Shown: positions 50,970 through 63,867 of the stretch, in pieces
How the letters are laid out: each line of letters starts with the position of its first letter
Position numbering within the stretch: position 1 is the stretch's first letter
Assembly: GCF_035222485.1 (NCBI RefSeq)
Contig: NW_026946671.1
Coordinates: 806,001-870,000 of the forward strand
Reading direction: 5' to 3'
From: Podospora pseudoanserina
Lineage: Eukaryota > Ascomycota > Sordariomycetes > Sordariales > Podosporaceae
Length of the DNA stretch: 64,000 nt
Position numbers and translations under genes: made by a program
Notes under the pieces: model-generated
Database searches by the model: none
What the model saw: only the letters and a program-made list of their open reading frames with translations
Told to the model about the DNA's origin: nothing

Positions 50970-53900
50970 GTTGCAAGATCAGCAACAATTGAGAACTCAA
51001 AAAATGGGGTTTATTCTAGGCCAATTGATACACTAGGTTTGAGATGTAAGAGTCAAGAGTTTCATTCCCATGAGCTGAAAAAAAGGGGGCAAAAGGTAAG
51101 TGAGCTTCAGGCGTAGTAGGCAGTCCCTTCCCTTATCCCTCTTATCAGTTACCCCCCTCACTTTTGAGACTCCTTATCGCAAGTCACCTCATTCATTCAC
51201 TCATGAAATTCAACTGCCAAGCTGATATCCCACCTCTTGGAGGTTGATCACCTCACTGGGCGTACGTATTCTTACTCGACGCCACAATTTGGATTTTGGA
51301 AGGAGCACATGATGAAGAAGAGGGAAAATTGCGAGATCTGAGTTGGTTATGCACAGGTGGCTGAGGGAATTTGGGTTGAGGTGGTGTGTGAATGTCGTGA
51401 TGTTCACACAAGGCTGGGAAAAAAAAAAAGAAGATCATGTCTGCCGAAGACGGACGGATGGGATATGCCTTAGTTTTCCAAAGTCGCTCATACAAGACCG
51501 AATGGAGCAAAAGAATTCCGGTGTCACTTGTGTATACGTGCTGTTTCCGTGAATAGGAAGGTCATTCAAAATCCATCGGAGAAGCCCGGCTCGTGAAAAG
51601 CTAAGGAGGGGGCAGTGTTCCATAATTCCCCAATCCCCAAAGTCTTCCCAAACTCAAGCCACACATCATGAACCACACCTCCTCCGTTCACCGGACCTTT
51701 GATATATCAATTGTGGCAAACGCAGGTGTCAAACAACACACAAATAGTCTGTTATTGTCCTCAGTTTTCCAAACCATCTTATTTTAGGAACCCTCCGTCA
51801 CGGAGAGAATTCCAGCTTTTAGATTTTCTCCTAATGCAAGGACCACCGGAATCGCCGGCCAAGCTATAAAGCCCATCCGGAAAGCCAAAAAAACGGTCTC
51901 ATTCTCAACCACGGTATCGGTAATTTTCCAGAAACACACATTTTCCTGTCGCGTGGCAGGTATGTTAGTCAGGTAGAGAGTCCGTCGTGTCGTCAGCCCT
52001 GAAAAAAAGGGTGAGCTAGTGTTTACCTACATGCATGCTGACTTACGGCATGAAATCAATGGCGACATCATCATCCCTTCACAGGAACGCTGGTACCTGT
52101 CGTTGTTGTTTACGTGTATGTCTCTATATGTAAGTGTTGCTATTTTCTCCCTCATCCCCACAGATGATATTCCTTGCCCATATGCCTCGCTTCTTCCAGC
52201 CGAGTGAGCTACGGAAAACACCCGAGCCGACCGATCGATCGATCACCCTCCGGAGCCGGTCGATCCCTGGGTGAATAGAACCGCAACCTTGCTAGGTGCC
52301 GTTGCGGGTTTTTCGAAAACCGTTTGAAAATCCGGGAGTCTCGGTAATAGAAAGAAAAAAGAAAAGAAAAGCGGTTCGTTCCTGGTGATGATTCCAATGC
52401 CACCCATCTTCCAACTTTTACCGTGTACATAGTACTAGTGTACCTATACAGTGCCAATTCATAGGGATTATTCCGTCCTACCCAAAAGAGAAGGCAGCTG
52501 TCGTGGCTGTCGAAAAGAAAAAGTCAGGTGGCCGCTTTTCTCAACGTCATTTGCCCCTCGGCTTCCATGGCACTGCACACACACTTCTCTAAACGGGTGT
52601 GCGTGAGTGAGTGAGGATGGTGTCCTGCGCCATGTCACCCGAGGTTACATGAATAGGCATGCGGCTGGCTTGAAAAAAAAAAAAAAAAAAAAGGACAACA
52701 TATGCCTCCTTACCTCAGCAGGGGGGTTTTGGTCTCAAAAGGTATTCGGATTCTAGAAGTGTGGGTGTCAGACTAAACAAGAGGTGGTGGTACACATCGG
52801 GTCTTCATGCTTAAATGCGCCCTGTGGTACCGGGCAAGGGAGATGTTGTTAGACTTGTTTGATGGCCAGGGTATTAGGGTTTGTTGTGATTGCCATTGTT
52901 TTTGTTGCGGCGAATGCCCTTGTCTGCTTCTTTGAAACGCAACGGCAACTCCTCCTGTCTGGTCACTCTGATGAACCGGCACTCGGTTTCTGCCTGTCCG
53001 GCAGAAATGAAAGGCCCTGGCTTGTTAGCAACAAAGAAGACACATCACAATCCGACGTAGCAATCCCCATGTTGTGGACCGACAAATATGTGCCTGAAAG
53101 AGAGCCCGATGACAAGGGCAGGCAAGCAAGGGCAGACGACCGAGTGATGAGATCTCGAGCCACGTTGTGTGGCTTGCCAGTGGTCTGGCAAAGGAGATCT
53201 CTTGGTTCCAGCTCCGTGCCGTCTTCTGAGGATAAAATTTTTCTTCTTCGGAGATTCGACTTGTCAGCAAGCAAAAAAGTCAATGGTTGGTCTCGGATTG
53301 GCGTCGTCTAAGAGCGAGGTAACAGTGATGCCGTCCAACTGCTTTGGTGAGGCGGCGTAGATAGTGGGGACATTGTGTTAGGTGAAGCTGTATGTAGAGC
53401 TATGTACACACACTACTAGCCTTGGAGGGAAAAAAAGGGTGGAAAGCTAGGCACGCACGAAGGCCAGTCTGGCCCGTCTTGCTTCCCCTTGATCCACGAC
53501 CCGGTGATCTCGACGATTGGCCGGTATGTACCTATTTTCCAGGACTGTGGGACACTCTCGACGACAGCGACTCGAGCCCTGTCAAAAGAAAAAGAACCGA
53601 ATCGGGTGAAAGAGGGGGTTGCGTGCTCCGAGGTTATTGGTCAAGCGGCTGGTGTTGTGTCGGGAGTGGATGTGTGGAGTGCTGAAAGGACTCGAGCTCG
53701 CTTTGCTCTTGCTGAAGATACTCCGCAGGATATATAGATACCGGTAGGTATGTATGTACCTGTAGACCTGCCTGAATTATAAGTGGTGGTGGTCAATTGG
53801 TGAGCCGAGAATGGGGACTGATATCCCCCTTCATTCTGTCAAAGTCAATTGGTGTCGTTTCAACTGACAAGTCCCTACCTTATGCCTCAAATATGTTTTC

Positions 53901-56691
53901 TTCCACTGAGGGGCATGGATGTCTGTTCCTGGTGCGCCAGTTCCTTGAGTTGAAGCTGGCGCGCTGCATGAACCACCCGAGGGAGTCAAAAGCGGAGGCT
54001 TTGGCCTTGTGCAGGGAGGGGGTGTTGTTAGCGCCGATGACAGCCCCGATGCACAGTGCGGCCGCTCGGCTTCGAGGATAAAATGTGGGATCTTTGCCAG
54101 TTGCGAAGTTGGCACGTTGATAAGACAGTTGAACAAAGATAAAGAGACAATTGTAATGGGTCTCTGCTGTGTCTAGAATCATAAAAAGTTTCAGATGCAA
54201 CAATTCCGCAGTGACACGTTTGCAGTTGTTGCTTACGTTCTGAAAAACTTCCAATCCAGGTTTCTCATGGCTTGGATCCTTACTGTGCAAGATAGATGTA
54301 TACAACGGCTGAGCTAAAGAATGGTCTGAATCAATGAGTGTGGTTGTCAGATTTTGAAAAGACTCATGTGCTTTGAATAGGTAGGTGCCTCCTATGATTG
54401 TTGAGAGTCTATTTCAACTCAGTTTATCCTATTATTTCTCTAATTTGTGCTGAATGGCCTCACTGCCGAGAGCTTCATGAGGAGAAGCTTGGCTCCACAG
54501 CACCTCATGACCCCATCCAGATCCAGCCCCTCTTCCCAGCAATGGCTTTCAAGCTAGGAAAGATGGCGATCCCGGATGGGGAACACGACAGGCGGGGTAC
54601 ATAAGTAGCGACATGCGGGTATCATCAAGCTTGCGTTCCTGTTCCTAGGCCGGTAGCATAGCTATCACAACACTATTCCTCTGCCGTGACTTTTTTTTTT
54701 TTTTTTTTTTGGCATTTGGCGAGCACCACTGTGGCAAGCGTCAACTGATGTCGCTTACGAAACTGACCGAGGGATTGTGCAATTCGGTCACTGAACAGAG
54801 AGAAACCCATTGAGTCATTGTGGAGACGGACATTTCTTAGCCATGGCTCAGGACTCGTGACACGGCGACAGCTGCCACCGCTTTGTCCCAAGCAAGGCAT
54901 TCCAAGTTCCATTCAGACGGGGTCACACGGCGGTTGCTACACCGAGGCCGCGTCTGCACGGAGAGGGCCAGAGAGAGAGAGGAAAAAAAAGGACAGACCG
55001 AAGCAGGATGGAGAGCCCGGTGTTCTACAGTACATAAATGTCCAAAATGTTGAGAATGGGCGATCTGAACCGAGTTCGGCATGGCAGGTCCCAGATCAAC
55101 AGCGATTTTCTTGTTCCGATAGCCCATAGCAAAAAGCTTATCTCGATCCGGGAGACCCTCCATGCACATCACCACAAGGTGAAGAGACAGATATCCAGAT
55201 GCCGAGCCAATTCCAATATCGGCTTCACACCACCCACCTTATGGAAAAGGGCATCCCAATCAGCTAGCTTCCCCAGCCTGCAGTTGAGTTGACGCTGTTG
55301 CACGCAGGGACGGACAGGCAACTTCCAGAAACAGGCGCAATATTGGCCCACCACTGTCCATGGTCACCCGCACCAGCTTTCCTACAGTGCATGCATTAGG
55401 TAGGTGGTCGTTATGTGCAGTTTTTGCGCAGTTGGCAGCAGACCCGAGAGGCCAGCTGACGCATTCGGCAAGGGCATGAAGATTGGTGTTCCAAGTTATC
55501 TTCACTGTTCACTGTTCACGGCTTTGGGTCTGTACCAATCGAGATGCCACCTACTCCAGACGCATCACCAGTGTCCGAGGTGGTAAAGGTACTACTAGGT
55601 TCGGCACCTGGTCTCTCCCTGAGAAAGCTCAAGGGGGGTGAGAGAAGGGGTTACAACCAGGGCAGGCCGGACTCTTTGTGGGCCACGTACCCCGATCGTA
55701 CCCCCGGGCCCCGACCTCCTTTGGCCTTCGTTGTTGCTTGCAATTCGCACGGCCGTCCAAGGCCAGCCAGCCAGGCTCTTTTTCAGGTTGGATGAATTAT
55801 GCATGCGTTGCCAGTGCTGAGGGCTGTCAGTTTCAACACAGTGCACCTAGCCAGGTCAGGTATCTTATTGCTAGGTAGGTGGTCTGGTAGGGAACCAGTG
55901 GTGTGTCTAGCCTCCCGCCAAACACACAGCGGCGGCTTGTCTTGTCTTGTCCAGTCTTTGTGAACAAAAAGTCCCCCTTTTTACAGATTTTTTTTCTGCA
56001 CCCTTTTTTTTTTTTTTTTTTGGAGACAGGGCTCAGCGATTGAATCATTCAACATCGATTTCCCATTGCCTTGTTTCCGTCGCATGCCACGCGCCCCGCC
56101 TCCTCCACCCCAGCAATCGTCAAGCCTAGCTTACAATCCATCCCTCCTGGCGGCCCATTCTTTTGTTCAGTCTGTGCCGTGACCTACGGCAGGCACAGCC
56201 ACTCAGGTTTACCTGCTCGCATCCTCTCCTGTTATTGATATTGTCATTATTTTTTTTGGTTCCTTCCACCTTTCTCCAGAAGCAATTGGAAATTATTATT
56301 TTCTTTCGGCGATCTCTCATCTTCTGGACAAATATTACGGCGGAGCATCGAGATTGGCTGAAGAGTCACCCACACCCCCCCCTGGACCATACCCTAGCAC
56401 CCTCTCTCTCCTAAGCTGCTACGCCCGAAATTATTATTACTCCCCGCGCTTGGAATCTCGACGGGCCATCCCAAACACTGGACATAACCACCAACACCTT
56501 TTCGTGAACCTCTCCCCTTGCCGCCACCGACACACTTTCACAGCGTCTCACCACACCAGCGCACGCCTTCTGATCAGCACTCTCTATTTTCTTTTCTTCT
56601 TCTTTTTTTTTTTTGGTAACTTGTTGTGTTTGGATACAGTAGTAGGTTGCCAGAGCTGTGCAGCCAGTTGGATTACTGCACCGCTTTCGCA
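50970..56691. other. 5.7-kb gene-free region
   Basis: Largest gap in the window. Open frames up to 150 codons (52859-53311 plus; 53880-54305 minus) show no motifs or splice-supported extension. Features seen: A20 (52674-52693), T22 (about 54689-54710) and T18 (about 56006-56023) runs, AGGTAGGTGGT repeats near 55400 and 55868, GATCGATCGATC near 52233, and paired TACC/GGTA motifs near 53740-53760. The final 700 bp upstream of 56692 is probably promoter and leader of the C2H2 gene; it is very pyrimidine-rich. Confidence 0.55.
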
Positions 56692-58302
56692 ATGGCCTCT
56701 TCCAAGGTAGCTAGGTCTCTCTCAACACCACCGGCAAAGCGCGGCGTCGGCTCCCACCCAACTGCAGGACTTTTTGAGCAGACAGAAACATGAGAACATG
56801 TGCTGACCACAATTTTCCTTCACTCGTTCAGGAAATTCAACAGACCTCTCGACCCCTGAACCGACCCTCCATGACCTCGTCGTCGTCCGTCCCAGGGGGC
56901 CTCACCCTGAGCCGCCAATCCCACTCCCGAAACCACTCCCACTCCATCATCGGAGCCACCCTCAACGGCACCCACCGCGTTACCCGTCGCAAGAGCATGA
57001 CAAACACGGGCGCTAATGTTGCAGCCGTAGCTGCTGCCTTTACGGAACCCGGCGACGGGCCCATGCCCCTCCAGATCTCGGTCCGCCGAAACACACTGTC
57101 CAAGAATGGCCTCTCCCGGTCCGTGGTAGCTGGCAGCCTGCCGTCTCCGCCAGCAAGCCTGCCCAGTCGCAGATTCCTGGCCGGGACAGGCATGAGCAAC
57201 TTGCAGGAGAATGCGATCGACGACGAGCTCAATGACGCATCGGGGGATGACGCCGATTCGGCCTTCCAGAAAGCTCGCGTTAGAAGAGCAAGCGACGGAC
57301 AGCCCCTGGTCAAGGAAGGTGGACGCAAGAGCAATCGCCCAGAGCTTCGCTGCGAGAAGTGCGGGAAGGGATACAAGCATAGCAGCTGCCTGACCAAGCA
57401 TTTGTTTGTGCCCATTTTCCTTTCCCTACCCTCTCCCACCACGTGGTCCCTGAGTGTGGAGCGAGGTATCCCGTGCCGGTCGTGGCTTGTCGACTGTGCT
57501 GTTTGAACACTATTGTTGACTTTGTCTCTGTTCCAGGTGGGAACATACCCCCGAATGGTCCTACACCTCCAAGCTCTTGATTTCGAAGCACCAGCAGGTG
57601 CAGCTGCTCGAGGCTGCTTCGGTACTCGTTGCTATGAACAAGGACTCAGCCACGACGCCCCCAGATTCGGCCCGGGACTTCAACAGCGAACAGGGTTCGG
57701 CGTCGCCCCCAGCAAGCGGCTTCTCGGATCCCCAGGACCGGAGCTCGGCCGATACCACCCCACCGCCGCAGCTGGACGCTGTCGGCGCTGCGAACGGGTC
57801 GTACAGAAACTTCAGCAAGAGGTTCAGCAACGGCAGTGGGATTTCCCGGTCATATCAGTCTGCGCCTTTTGGAAGTTCAGCTCTTGGCAGCGTTCCAAAC
57901 GGATCCGGGTTTGGCCACTTTCGGCAGCTGAGCCAGGACCAAAGACCAACATCGTCTGGCAGAAATGCTACCGGTCAGGCCGACAGCGAGCTTGCTGCTG
58001 CCCTGCTGGGTTGCAGTTTCGGTAGCCACAACGGGTCTTCGCGGACGGTCCACCTTCCGGCCGACGCACCTCCCGTGCCGCCCCTCCCTACCAAGTTTCT
58101 CGAGGAGGCCATGTTGGGCAGCAGCTTCATGAACAGTTACCCCAGCAGGGCTCCTGAGAGTTTCACCCGAGGAGAGCTCCGCCGTGTAGACGTCAAGATG
58201 GAGGAAGCCGAGAGCGTCATGGACGAAGACGACGAGGACATGCGCTCCCGCGGCCGAAGCGAAGAGGATGACGACGGTGTATTCGGCCGAATGGAGGAAT
58301 AA
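56692..58302 (+). CDS. Single C2H2 zinc-finger protein
   Basis: Exons 56692-56706 (MASSK), 56832-57403 and 57537-58302; 450 residues. The finger ELRCEKCGKGYKHSSCLTKH then LWEH (C-x2-C, H-x3-H) sits at about residues 182-203. It is split by the second intron, whose GTTTGT donor lies inside the Leu codon of KHL. It continues into the conserved HTPEWSYTSKLLISKHQQVQ and LLEAASVLVAMN, so the finger and a following helix form one conserved unit seen in a fungal family of likely DNA-binding proteins. The N-terminus is Ser-rich with an RRKS-type patch. The C-terminus is acidic (MEEAESVMDEDDEDM). Its target is unknown. An ATG at 56790 in the intron is a weaker start. Confidence 0.85.
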
Positions 58303-58846
58303 GCTCGCGGCGGGCTTGTTCGGTTTTTATTTCGAGCGGGAACGCCTCGCCATGGTCTCGCTCGGGCGGGCTTTTATGATGTGACGAGGGATTCTGTTTT
58401 CTTATGTACCTTTATATTGTTGAACTATTGTAAATGAGGTCGCTCCGCCAACGGCCCTTATCACCGAAGAATGGAGAGCGTCGCGTCCTGTTCATGTCCC
58501 GCGGCATGGACCGGGGAGCCGACCAGCTTCACGAGGTTAAAGTGAGGGCTGTGTGCGAGCGTTGAGCGATTCCTCGAGCGGTTAGCGAGCGACTGTCTTT
58601 CAGAGACAAAATAAACGAGTATTTTGCTCTAATCAAACTTGAAATAATAAAGAAATGCACAAAGCTGAAAGAACAAGATGCAATGCAATGGTGAGGAGAA
58701 TTCCGAACGGTGAAGACTGAAGCTGGGATTGGTCGGACGAGGACCAACAAACAGACTTTCAGGCTGCTACTGACTTGGTTGTCCGTGTCAGCGACATAGG
58801 TGGTGGGTGGTGTTCAAAGCTTGATGGTAACTGGGCGTGTGTGTGT

Positions 58847-58849
<3 letters not shown>

Positions 58850-58877
<28 letters not shown>
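58850..58877. repeat. (GT)14 microsatellite
   Basis: Dinucleotide array 0.5 kb downstream of the C2H2 gene. Confidence 0.95.
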
Positions 58878-58884
<7 letters not shown>

Positions 58885-59377
58885 TTTTGTGAAGGGTAGT
58901 ATTCTGTGCATTTCTTTTTATTGTATCGGTTGGCTTGTTGAAGGTGGATGGGAGCTTTGGGCAGCAGTCGGTTATTGTTGACAAACAGACGACGACAAGG
59001 CGACAAGGAGATGGTAGGTAGGTAGGACTGGGGGGATGGGGGAGAAGAGAAGCGCGGGGTTAGATGCAGCGAGGTGGTGGGGACTGGGAAGACAAGACGT
59101 CACTGTATCCACACGGATTTTGGGGGGCCCCTGTTCCTACGCGAGTGTCGCCGCCGCCGCTGCGGTGAGGACAAGCTTCTTTTCTGCGCTTTTGGTTCCA
59201 TCTCCGGTTTTTTTTTTTTTTTTGAACACGTGAATTTTGATATTGACAAGCTACCTATCATTGCGCGAGGGACGGATAGGAAGTTTACATAATCTTTTTC
59301 TTCTTCATACACAGCCTTTCACCCATTTTGGCGATACGGGGAGGTTAGATCTCACGAGCGCACTCATCGCGCGTCGT

Positions 59378-59404
59378 CACACACACACACACACACACAC
59401 ACAC
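59378..59404. repeat. (CA)13 microsatellite
   Basis: Dinucleotide array about 80 bp upstream of the membrane-protein ATG, so within its probable leader. Confidence 0.95.
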
Positions 59405-59484
59405 GAGATTTTGGCTACAGCGCCCACCCATCAAACAACAACAGTTTCGTGGATCTGACAGCAGATATTCACCGCGCCGACATC

Positions 59485-60819
59485 ATGCCCCGAATCAAAG
59501 AGGCGGCGGCGGACGCCCTTACCGCAGTGGAAAAGGCGTCTGACACGGTTGCCCACCTGGCCACGCGCGTCGAGGTCGCTGCGGGGGATGCGGTCGTTGC
59601 TGCTCCTGCCACCATCGCCCGGTCGTTGCCCGGGGATACGGCGAGACTTGCCCTGGGGGTGGGGATGAGTTTCGGGGTTGAGGTGGTGGGGAGGTGGGTG
59701 GTCAGGTATTTGACCAAGGGAGAGGGGGTTGATGGGATGTTGGAGGATGGGAGGGATGATTTGGTTGTGGTTGGGTGGAGGATGTAAGTCAAGATTTCTG
59801 TTGTGTGTTGTTGGGTCGAAAGGTGAAGGCTCGGTCAGCTTTGCAAGGCTGAGGCAGGGCTGAGAAAACGATATATCTCAGCTCGGTCAGATATGGGGAT
59901 GAGACCAAGCTAACATGACCGGTTGGGGGGACAGACTCGTACTAGCACTGGGTTGGCTCGGTGACTTTGACGGTTGGGATTTGGCTTCGCTGGCTTTGCT
60001 TTCGCATGGTCCTGCGGTAAGTTTGTTCTGTTCTCTTCTCCGATTGCCGCAAATGCAAAAAATCCGGGGATTTTCCGTCTTTGGTAGCCAGAGTACAGCC
60101 CCAAAAACTGACATGCATATGCTACCTAGACGTTTCTTGTCTCTGTCTTTTACGGCATTCGCTGGTTGACCGCCGGCGCCTATCTCGGTGTGGAGGTCGT
60201 ATCAACTGCCTTGCCGTTCCTCCTTTTGCGTCATCTCTCCGGTGACGGGGGCAAGGAGAGTGCTGCCACACCGAACAGGGAGATCGTCACCGACAAGTGG
60301 ATTCAGCTTCTTACTAGCCTTCAGGCGGGATTGGTCTACAGTGTTGTGCTCTTCCTGGCTGGCAGGACGTTCCTGTCGGATGTGTTTGTGCTCCACTTTG
60401 AGGGGATTCCTACTGTCAAGCCTGCCGTTGAGCCAGCGGCCATCTTTACGGGGGCGGATGGGGTCGCGACGGGGGTTTTGGGGTTGTTGATGGGGTGGGC
60501 TGCTAGGAGGTTCATCTTTGCGCCTGTGGTTACGGCTCCCGAGGGGACGGTCGGGGATGAGGAGAATGAGAGGTTTGATCCTGCGAGTGCGAGCTTGGAG
60601 GAGACGGTCAAGTGGAATTTGTGGGGGTGGAGGGACAAGACGAAGGTTTCGGTTGTGAGGACGGGCGCGGCTGTGGTTGCTACGGTTGTGGGCACGTATT
60701 TGGATACGGCATTGGGGATTAGGGGCGTTGATCAGGTTGGGGCGGGGGTCTATGCTGGTGTTTGGGGATTGGCGGTTGTGTTGACGGGGGTGGCGTTGAC
60801 GTATGTGGGGAGCATCTGA
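59485..60819 (+). CDS. Hypothetical multi-pass membrane protein
   Basis: Exons 59485-59783, 59935-60016 and 60130-60819 give 356 residues; donors are GTAAGT, GTAAGT and the phases agree. The first 55 residues are Ala/Val-rich and amphipathic (AADALTAVEKASDTVAHLAT). Hydrophobic segments follow: LALGVGMSFGVEVVGRWVV, AYLGVEVVSTALPFLLLRHL, LLTSLQAGLVYSVVLFLAGR, GVATGVLGLLMGWAARRF and two C-terminal spans ending GVALTYVGSI. A soluble acidic loop (EGTVGDEENERFDPASASLE) lies between the fourth and fifth. I do not recognise a transporter or enzyme motif. GADGVATGVLGLLMGWAARR resembles small-residue helix packing. Function unknown. Confidence 0.82.
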
Positions 60820-63017
60820 GGCGGTTGGGGGTGGAAGAGGGGGTGTTCGGTGAAGCGGCTATGGGATGACTCTCTCCCGGCCAGGGTTCTACGACATGCG
60901 ATGGATGACGCAAGGTACCGGGAGCTGGGGGCGTGGTGGTGGGTTCGCAAGCTTAGGCATCGGCAACATGTGGGATGCATCTAGGAAGGAATGGATGGGA
61001 AGACGGGAGACCACCACTTGCGGCTGCCGGATCTTGCATGGACCGGGCTTCCATATGAGCAGGCATCCATCTTGGTCGCTTAACAAGCGCGGAGGGTGGT
61101 GGTAGCAAGGAGGGTTGCGGTTGCGGTGGTGTGGTGGTGGATATGGTAATGGTGGTGGCTTGAAGCAACGGTTTTTTTCCCTTCTCCCTCGTTACAGCTG
61201 ATGGCAGCAGTATCAACAGCCGCGGCATGTGTGTGTCGTGCAACCCCAACAAGCGGCGGCTGTTCACCGGGGCGAGTGCTGCGTATGTAGGTATGTAGGA
61301 TATAATGCGGACAGCTAATAGTATGAAGCGAGTTTGCGGCGCCGGCACATGGCAAGCCGGGATCAGTTACAATGACGACTTTCCAGCCCAAGGCCCGGGG
61401 GCCCAGCTGAATAGCTGGTATGACCGGGAAGGGAAACGTAAGGCTTTCTCCGGTGTCGGCAAGGGGCACGGTGGGCGTTTGAGTTCTGGTTGTTGTCATC
61501 ATTGCTCACCGTTTTTCCATCCCGCTATTGTGTCTCGCGATAATTGCTCCATACGACTGGGGGAACGGACTGGGGACTGGGACGGTGAGTGAGTGCCAGT
61601 TTTTTTTTGTTGCTATTGTTCAGCCCCAGGAGCTGCGCCATATTTTTAGCGGACCTTCTCGGCGCCTCATTAGTGTACCGGGACCCGGACGCCGTAGGCG
61701 GGGTGTCCACTATACGGAACCGGCTGCTTTTTGAAGCTGAGGCCGCCAAAGGGGGAGGAGGAGGAGAATTGGAACGGACTTTGCCATGCGAAACCAAAAT
61801 GTTAGTTTCGGCTTCGGATGGCTTTGAGCACGGCTGCGGCAACCGGCTTTCTTCTTTTGATCTTGCTGAAGCCCTTCAATTTCGGTGCAGAGAAACATGC
61901 AATAGAAGCGAGGCGCAGTTTGGATGGTGAGGTGCAGCTGTGAGTCTGACCAATGGGAGGGGATGTGGTGACTGAAATGGGCAAAGAGAGCCTGTGAGAG
62001 CCGCGCTGGAAACCAGATTGAATCCAAATCTGCCCTTTTGCCCTCTGCACAGCGTCTAAAATCACGTTTTCGGGGGGATAGATGGGGGAAAGCTGGGATA
62101 AAGTCCTTTCCCTTTTCGAACGTGGTATTGAGGCTTCTCGGGGCTAAGATGGGGGGGGGGGAGCACCACCACACCGCAAACGCACCCACACACTACCTTG
62201 GGGGACAAGCTACTTTTTTGATGTTACATATCGGTTTGGGGGGGAGATGGCAGGCTGTGAGACGCGTGATCAGACGCCCTCCCGTTATGTCTGATGGCCT
62301 CTTTCTTCCTCTTTGGTTTTTTCTTGGGATTAGCAGGGGATAGCGAGAAAGACGACTCATACCCACATCAGCACAGCTTTCGGCATGGGGCTATCCTTTT
62401 CTTCTTCTCCTTCGTCACCACCACCACCACCCCTCCCTGGCTGGGGTTAGGTAGGTAGGCAGGCAGGCACTGCTGCTGAGACAGCCCAATCTTTGAGGTA
62501 ACAAAGTCTTGTTGTCTTGGGCAAAGGTGACATTGGAAGTTTACAGCTCTCCAGGTTGGGAAGTCCTAGTCTGGGTTGGAGTACTGACATGTTTTGTCTT
62601 GGAAGCACCACTTACATACAACCTTGCCTTGACCTTGAAGCTAAGGTTTAAGCTTTTTTTTCTTTTTTTTTTCCCTGTCCCAGAGATTGCCGCTTTCTAT
62701 ATATCTCCCCGAGGCTCGCCTCCTCTTCTTGATGGAGATGTGTTTGAACAGACAACACAGCCAATCCCCTTTTGCGGATATTATTACCTGCCTATTCCAA
62801 GCCGCCTCGCTTTAGCGTTATCATCACGGGCAAACAAAGTCATGACGGACTCGCCGGTCAGGTGGTGTTGAAGTTTGGTCATCTCCTGTTTCGGACTACT
62901 GGACTAGTTGGGCAACGTACACTCAGCGAAGTCGTTGCTGTGTCATCATTGGAAAATTTCCCTTTGGCTTGTCGTTGCCTGGTTCTAGTTTGGGCTTGGG
63001 GAACAAGGGAAAAAGAT
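60820..63017. other. Long intergenic region, no gene seen
   Basis: 2.2 kb with a G10 run near 62152-62161, a T run near 61601-61609, TAGGTAGGTAGGCAGGCAGG at 62449-62468 and a T/C tract at 62653-62676. Frames 60953-61502 minus are His/Thr/Pro shadows of GGT repeats. The last 300 bp is open in the frame of the next gene but does not look coded. Confidence 0.5.
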
Positions 63018-63867
63018 ATGAAAGAAGCCACCTCTCCTTCGACAGAGAGTTCTATATCTACCCCATCGTCACCAGCATCTGAAGCAACAATTACACACAC
63101 ATCCTCACCGGCATCCTCTTCAACAACAGTTACTGCTGCTCCTTCGCCAGCTTTGACATCAACAACTCTTGCTCCTTCACCTTCAACAACAGTCAACATT
63201 CCTTCCCCATCTGCAACGGAAGACATTCCAACTACAACAACAACAACAATGTACGAGTACGAAAGTATCATGACCTTTGACCAGCCCATGATTATGGGCT
63301 ACGACCCCTCTGGCTCTTCCTCGTCGTACACCACCCCCTCATCTGCTTCTGGAGCCGTGGTCAAGAAGAAGAAGAGCATCAAGTCTGAGACTTCGATTGA
63401 CCTCCGCGGCCCATTGGAAGTCGATGGCTCAGTCAAGTCAATGGCGAGCATCAAGTTTGACGGGGACTTTGCCGTCAGGGATAGAGTGGAGGCTTATGGG
63501 GATGTGGGTGTTCACGGCACACTCAATTGCAGGTTTGTAACCCCCCTTCTCACCCAATTCTCTGTGAAGAACAGAAGACTAACAACAAGTCAGCTCACGA
63601 ATGAAGTCAATGGGCAATGTGAAAATCAACGGAAACGCCACATTCGGGGACAAGGTCAAAATCTTTGGGAAGCTGAAGATCAACGGGAGTCTGGAAGTCA
63701 ATGGTGACTTGGAGGTGTGGGGGGCGTTGACGGTGAACGGATATCTGAAGTGCAGGAACTTGACGGTTCATGCCTCCCTCACAACGGTGGATAGCTCGTG
63801 GTATGAGGCGGAGAGCGAGACGGTTCATGGGGCGAAGTTGGTGCAGAGGAGTGGTTATGTTGGATGA
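63018..63867 (+). CDS. Bactofilin-like beta-helical protein
   Basis: Exons 63018-63532 and 63594-63867 (GTTTGT donor, CTAAC branch site) give 262 residues from ATG 63018, or 185 from the in-frame ATG 63249 (MYEYESIMTFDQPMIMGYD), which may be the true start. The first 77 residues of the long form are pure Ser/Thr/Pro/Ala. From SIDLRGPLEVDGSVKSMASI on, the chain repeats a short beta-turn unit of about 6 or 17-18 residues: ASIKFDGDFAVRDRVEAYG, DVGVHGTLNC, GNVKINGNATFGDKVKIFG, KLKINGSLEVNGDLEVWG, ALTVNGYLKCRNLTVHAS. Alternating V/I-x-G-x-L/V and frequent xxNG turns are the pattern of the bactofilin (DUF583) right-handed beta-helix, which polymerises into filaments in bacteria. Filament formation here is inference. 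The intron falls between two repeat turns. Confidence 0.72.

Larger units (their letters stand above)
58303..59484. other. Intergenic with GT/CA microsatellites
   Basis: 3' region of the C2H2 gene and upstream region of the membrane protein. GT array 58850-58877, TAGGTAGGTAGG near 59014-59025, T15 near 59209-59223 and CA array 59378-59404. No gene seen. Confidence 0.6.

Noticed and set aside
52859-53311. 150-codon plus-strand frame with a hydrophobic start
   Set aside because: The first 25 residues resemble a signal anchor, but the remainder has no pattern and the reverse strand is equally open; too weak to call.
54230-54320. TTTAGCTCAG-like start on the minus strand suggesting a tRNA
   Set aside because: Acceptor, anticodon and T stems do not pair; a chance box-A-like match.
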